This document shows, piece by piece, positions 57,886-64,000 of a stretch of 64,000 bases of DNA. Both the position numbers and the translations under genes were made by a program. How positions within the stretch are numbered: position 1 is the stretch's first letter; every line of letters starts with the position of its first letter. Under the pieces are notes generated by a model. The model had not been told where the DNA came from. It saw nothing but the letters and a program-made list of their open reading frames with translations, and made no database searches. Origin of the DNA: Solanum dulcamara (lineage: Eukaryota; Streptophyta; Magnoliopsida; Solanales; Solanaceae); NCBI RefSeq assembly GCF_947179165.1, contig NC_077238.1, forward strand, positions 42,027,793 to 42,091,792, in the 5' to 3' direction.

Positions 57886-60055
57886 ACCTTTCTTTTACAT
57901 CTAAGATCGTGCGATAGATCCAAGTCATAGGAAAAACTCCTTAAACTAAGCTTGGATTTGAAAAGAAGGGAGACATCAATAGAAGAAAGTAATTGACGAT
58001 ATTGAGAGTGACAAAGTATGCAGGTAAGCAAAGGTATGAAAGAGATATGTTGAGAAAGGTAGTGAGCTTGAAATGTAAAATTGAAAATTAAAAGGAAAGT
58101 AGATAGGAAAGTGTAACAAATGCAGTTAGAGTTGGACACATGAGGTAACTCTATTATTTTCATAAGGTTATTAATATTGAAAGCCCTATGTGGCTGTGAT
58201 ATGAATAAATATATGTTGGCCATGTGAGGCATTGTTGGTATTTTCTGAGTGCAGGTTTGGGATAGTAATGAATATAGAGGAAACTCTGCCGGTTTTTTTG
58301 GAAATAAAAAGAGAATAAGATATAAGGTTGTAATGTATCTTGAGAGATCATATCCATGGTAATGATAAGATCAGACGAAACTAGGAGTACAACTAAATTT
58401 GGAAAATAAGTTAATTACGATATGGGTGGTAAGTAGAAGGTCAATATTGATATGGTAAGAAGGATGGTGATGGATATGAATGTCTTAAGACAGCCTATGA
58501 GGTGTTAAGGATGAGAATGACAAGGAAGTATAAGGGGTTAAGTACGCTTGCTCCATCAGGTGGAATTAACCTAGAGTAAGAGTTGTGAATAAATGTTAAT
58601 AAATATTACCCTCCGGGATTGACCATGAGCAAGATATAGTGTGAATATAATGAGGATCATCATGGAAGTACGTAGAGCCTAATAAAGAAGTAACTAAAAA
58701 AATATGATTGTGAGTAAGGTTAGGAGTTAGCATCGGTTACACAATAAGGATGTAAGCTCAAGAAGCAGAAAGGGGTATTGTGTATATGTACCTCCACCTT
58801 GGAAAATAGTGGGATCCCTCGAGGATAGGGAATAGAAATTGCAAAATAACTGAGGCATTGTGAAATTATCAAAGGAAAAAGTAGCATCCATTAGAAAGAA
58901 AAAATGTGATAAACAAAATGTGAGACACGTGTCATCAAAGTATAAGTGCCCCGAAGGGAAAATCAGACATGATTATAAGCACTAGTGATGTACTGATTGG
59001 GATGAATGAAATGTGGCTTCGGCTAAACTACTACATTAGTTATATGACTCGAGTACCAGTACTTGGACTAGATTGGGTACTAGTTATTGAGAATTCTAAG
59101 CACCCCATGGTTAGATTAATGTTTCTTACAAGGGCAACCTAAAGTATAGATGAGTTAACAGAAGGTATAGACATGGTGCAGTATGTCAAATATGTTGGAA
59201 CAGAATCATATACGTATGAACAGTTGAAAATAAATAGAGGATAACATGGGTACACCCTAAAGGGGGGAAGTAGACAAGAGAAATACAAGCGTGAGAGGAA
59301 ATCAACTGACACTGTCACATGTTGATAGGACCGCTTAAATTTCAAGTAAGATCCCATACTGGCACAAGTTAGCAAGAGCTTAACGCCAACAATAAATAGA
59401 TAGAAGCCACGGTAGCTGAGACCGTGCGAAAAATCATGGGTGTATACAAAAAGGGGTGAATACAATAAGAGAGTAAGACTAAGCGATCTAAGGACCGTGT
59501 AAAGGGTAGTCAGGCCATGGTTGAGTAAAGATTAAGATATGGCAACAGAATTGTTTGCCGCTGAGTTGTGACATACAAGTAGCAAGGAGAAAGGATAGAA
59601 AATCTCCTCTGGTAGGAAATGAGGAGACCAAGGAGTACGTAAAGGAAGAAAAGAAAGAAGTAGGACAAAATTACGTTAGCATGAGCAAGTCCTAGTATGA
59701 AGTCGATATGTAAAGCAAGATGGGCCGGGAGAAGAAAAGACTGTATTTACCTCATACCAATAGTATAAGATTAGTTGTGCAACCTATGAATATTTATATA
59801 CAGCATAAGACCAAGAGGAGGAGTACATGATAAAAAGGAGTTATGATGTTCTCGAGATGTTACAGAGGAATACGAAGAGAAGTTAAATCAAATGGCCAAA
59901 AAGGACACAGTCATGGTTGAATTAAAAATCTACCCCGACATCGATTTTAAGGGAGAAGAGGAGAGGGCAAGGCAAAAGATGAACACTAGCGAGAATAAGC
60001 TAAGGTAAATCTTGGGCTAAGATGAGTGCCTTCACACATTATTAAAAGGATGGCA
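57886..60055 (+). other. Non-coding internal sequence
   Basis: 57886-59700 aligns with the LARD core at 51460-53115 (minus). 59700-60055 has no partner in the LARD and no recognised protein similarity. Confidence 0.6.
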
Positions 60056-60176
60056 ATGGAACGGGACACGAGGACTTCTCGGGGGGTCACCTATCCTAGT
60101 ACTATTCTCACCCAAGCATATTTAACTTTGGAATTCTGGTGGGATCCGATGCATTAGTGCTACTATGATTGCATGA
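60056..60176 (-). pseudogene. 5S rRNA-like sequence inside the retroelement
   Basis: On the minus strand the segment follows plant 5S rRNA in order and spacing: ATCATAGTAGCACTAATGCA, TCGGATCCCACCAGAATTCC, AGTTAAATATGCTTGGG, AATAGTACTAGGATAGGTGA and AAGTCCTCGTGTCCC-like ends, over about 120 bases. Internal promoter parts are recognisable but decayed: the A-box AGTTAAGCGTGC is AGTTAAATATGC, and GGATGGGTGACC is GGATAGGTGACC. Most changes are at CpG or CpNpG cytosines, as in methylated pseudogenes. It may be a 5S copy captured by the retroelement, or a remnant of a Cassandra-type element, which carry 5S sequence in their LTRs. Confidence 0.82.
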
Positions 60177-60529
60177 GATGGGAGAATCAGAACTAGCGGT
60201 GAAGCAATGACACGAGATTATGTAGCTAGAGTGTTATAAGTTACGATAAGGGAATTATAAAAGAGCTTAAGCAAAACAAGCAAGATTAGCTGATTACTAA
60301 CAGATAGGGCTTTTGTATGCCACAGTTCTTTAATATAATACTAGCTAGTGACAAGCAAAATACAGAATAAGTATATAGGTCATTATGTGAGGGTACTTCA
60401 GCAGAACGTGGTAGCCAACTCTGATGGGTAAAAAGCAAAACCCAAAAGGCGAGGGTAGCAGTTGATGTCATCTAAAGAAGGCAAGAAGTAATACACAAGG
60501 TCGAAGATTCCACAACACGACCTTGGCTT
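60177..60529 (+). other. Unassigned sequence between the 5S-like segment and integrase
   Basis: Short frames only; no recognised domain. Confidence 0.3.
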
Positions 60530-61126
60530 TAAGACTCATTTTGCACTCCATGGACGGATGACGGTATATAGAATATCATCCACAGATTAACAACATTAGC
60601 CTATGTTCCTTCAATCAAGGACTACCTGTTCAGCAGAGAGTGTGAGAAATTATAGATCAAGAGAATGGTGGGACTTTACGGAGTTCCCATAACTATTATC
60701 TCAGATAAAGGAGCCTGAGTTACAGTTAACTACTGAAGATCAGCCCATAAAGAGATTGGGAACAAAGGCAGGTCTTCTTACACTATTGTGCCCTCGGATC
60801 GATGGACAAACTAAGATTACTAGCTAAATGCTAGAAGATATATTGCGGGCCTATACAGTTTACTCCAAAGGTAGCTCAGACAATTGCCTACTACCTGTCA
60901 AGATTACTTATGATATTAACTATCATTCTAGTCTCCAGATGGACCCTTGTAAGACTTCATATGATAGAAAGTGTAGGTCGACATTGGTAAGTCTAATATT
61001 GGCGAAACACGACTAATAGGCCCAGACATGGTCCAATAGGCTATGGACAAGGTAAAGCTTATTTAGGAGAGATTATTAGCTTCCCAAAGTCGACAAAAGC
61101 TATATGCAGACAATCGAGGTCGACCT
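60530..61126 (+). pseudogene. Gypsy integrase core remnant
   Basis: Pieces in shifting frames: MVGLYGVPITIISDKGA (the VPISIISDRG block with the second catalytic Asp), a decayed PSDRW-TN / RIDGQTK block for 'HPQTDGQ', then MLEDILRAYTVYSKGSSDNC, LLPVKITYDINYHSSLQMDP, KTSYDRKCRSTL, GPDMVQ-AMDKVKLI and ASQSRQKLYADNRGR. At least six breaks. Confidence 0.82.
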
Positions 61127-61560
61127 TTGGAATTTCAAGTGAGTGACTGGGTGTTCTCAAAGGTGTCGCCCACGAAAGGGGTAATAAGGTTTAGTAAGAA
61201 AGGGAAGCTGGGTCTGAGATATATTAGCCCTTACCAGATTCTTCACCGAATAGGCAAGGTTACCTATGAGCTAGACTTACCAACGGATTCGGAAGCAGTA
61301 CATCCAGTCTTTCATATATCAATTCTTCGCAAGTGCATTGGTGATCCATTCCGAGTATATCTCGTAGATGATATAAAGGTCACAGAGGAGTTATCCTATA
61401 AAGAGCAACGTATTACCATCCTGGATCGGCAGATTAAAAGATTGTGGACTAAGGATGTAGCTTCTGTCAAGGTGTTATGGAGAAATGAGAATCACAAAGA
61501 AATGACTTAGAAAGCTGAAGAGGAAGTGAAACACAAATACCCGTACCTATTCCCTTTGCC
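61127..61560 (+). pseudogene. Gypsy integrase C-terminus
   Basis: An open frame of 127 codons: MEFQVSDWVFSKVSPTKGVI, RFSKKGKLGLRYISPYQILH, RIGKVTYELDLPTDSEAVHP, VFHISILRKCIGDPFRVYLV, LDRQIKRLWTKDVASVKVLW. This is the GPY/F-type end of the gypsy integrase. The stop at 61508 (TAG) replaces the Trp of the family's 'ATWEAEEE' block; beyond it KAEEEVKHKYPYLFPLPQ continues in frame. No chromodomain is evident. Confidence 0.9.
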
Positions 61561-61690
61561 TCAGGTAATTCCAACTTCTAAAACTCTTAAGTTGATAGAA
61601 GTATATGTTATTGCAATAGAGAGGAATTTTCCCTATAATCTGTGTAAGATTTTGAAGAAGGTTTTGTTTAACATTTGAGGACGAATGTTC

Positions 61691-61705
61691 TAAAGGGGGG
61701 AAGGA
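61691..61705 (+). promoter_or_regulatory. Polypurine tract
   Basis: TAAAGGGGGGAAGGA directly before TGTTATACCCCG. Confidence 0.88.

Positions 61706-64000
<2,295 letters not shown>

Noticed and set aside
57886..59700. Gag and RT in the plus-strand element at 57.8-59.7 kb
   Set aside because: All frames were read against the gag, PR and RT blocks seen elsewhere in the window and no match was found; the sequence matches the non-coding LARD core instead.

Overview
The window is a plant nuclear intergenic region made almost entirely of nested transposable elements. No intact host gene is visible. The organism is probably a Solanaceae-like dicot. The evidence is the mix of large Ty3/gypsy LTRs with TGGTATCAGAGC primer sites, a TNP2-type CACTA element, a tRNA-type SINE tail, and LTRs carrying GC-rich palindromic cassettes of the sort common in Solanum and Capsicum repeats. 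Genus cannot be fixed without a database search. Layout: 1-6.8 kb holds old remnants (a putative plant transposon protein fragment, a SINE-like tail facing a LINE C-terminus, low-complexity arrays, and a polypurine tract with an LTR-like block). 6.8-9.4 kb is a minus-strand LTR-like block that abuts a truncated gypsy element, whose gag, protease, RT start, primer site and 5' LTR lie at 9.43-14.91 kb. 15.59 to about 31.01 kb is best read as one CACTA element with a tnpA-like and a TNP2-like pseudogene on the minus strand. It is interrupted by two LTR insertions, one of them exactly at a splice donor of the tnpA-like gene. A degraded Ty1/copia element (31.02-36.21 kb) sits against the putative right end of the CACTA. 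36.22-44.37 kb is a rearranged gypsy region with two tandem gag-protease copies, each fused to the same LTR end, followed by a 5' LTR. 44.37-46.34 kb (LTR-like) and 57.24-57.64 kb (gag) are two pieces of an older plus-strand gypsy element. They are split by a 10.9-kb non-coding LTR element (46.34-57.24 kb) of LARD type, with LTRs of about 4 kb and only about 1.7 kb of internal sequence. 57.65-64.0 kb is a related plus-strand element that has an LTR tail, primer site, the same non-coding internal sequence, an embedded 5S rRNA-like sequence, an integrase remnant, a polypurine tract and a 3' LTR running off the window. How the parts fit: every protein-coding remnant is broken by stops, frameshifts or lost catalytic residues, so mobility of any element here would depend on proteins made elsewhere. 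The features with most evidence of selection are non-coding: a roughly 110-nt leader beside the primer site shared by coding and non-coding elements, and a stereotyped LTR promoter layout with a palindromic box, G-box/ABRE-type motifs and a TATA position. The most unusual observations are the 5S rRNA-like insert, the conserved non-coding internal region of the LARD family, the shared leader hairpin, TA-repeat growth at the LTR TATA position, and a 1.26-kb tandem duplication that copied both an LTR end and its flanking target.
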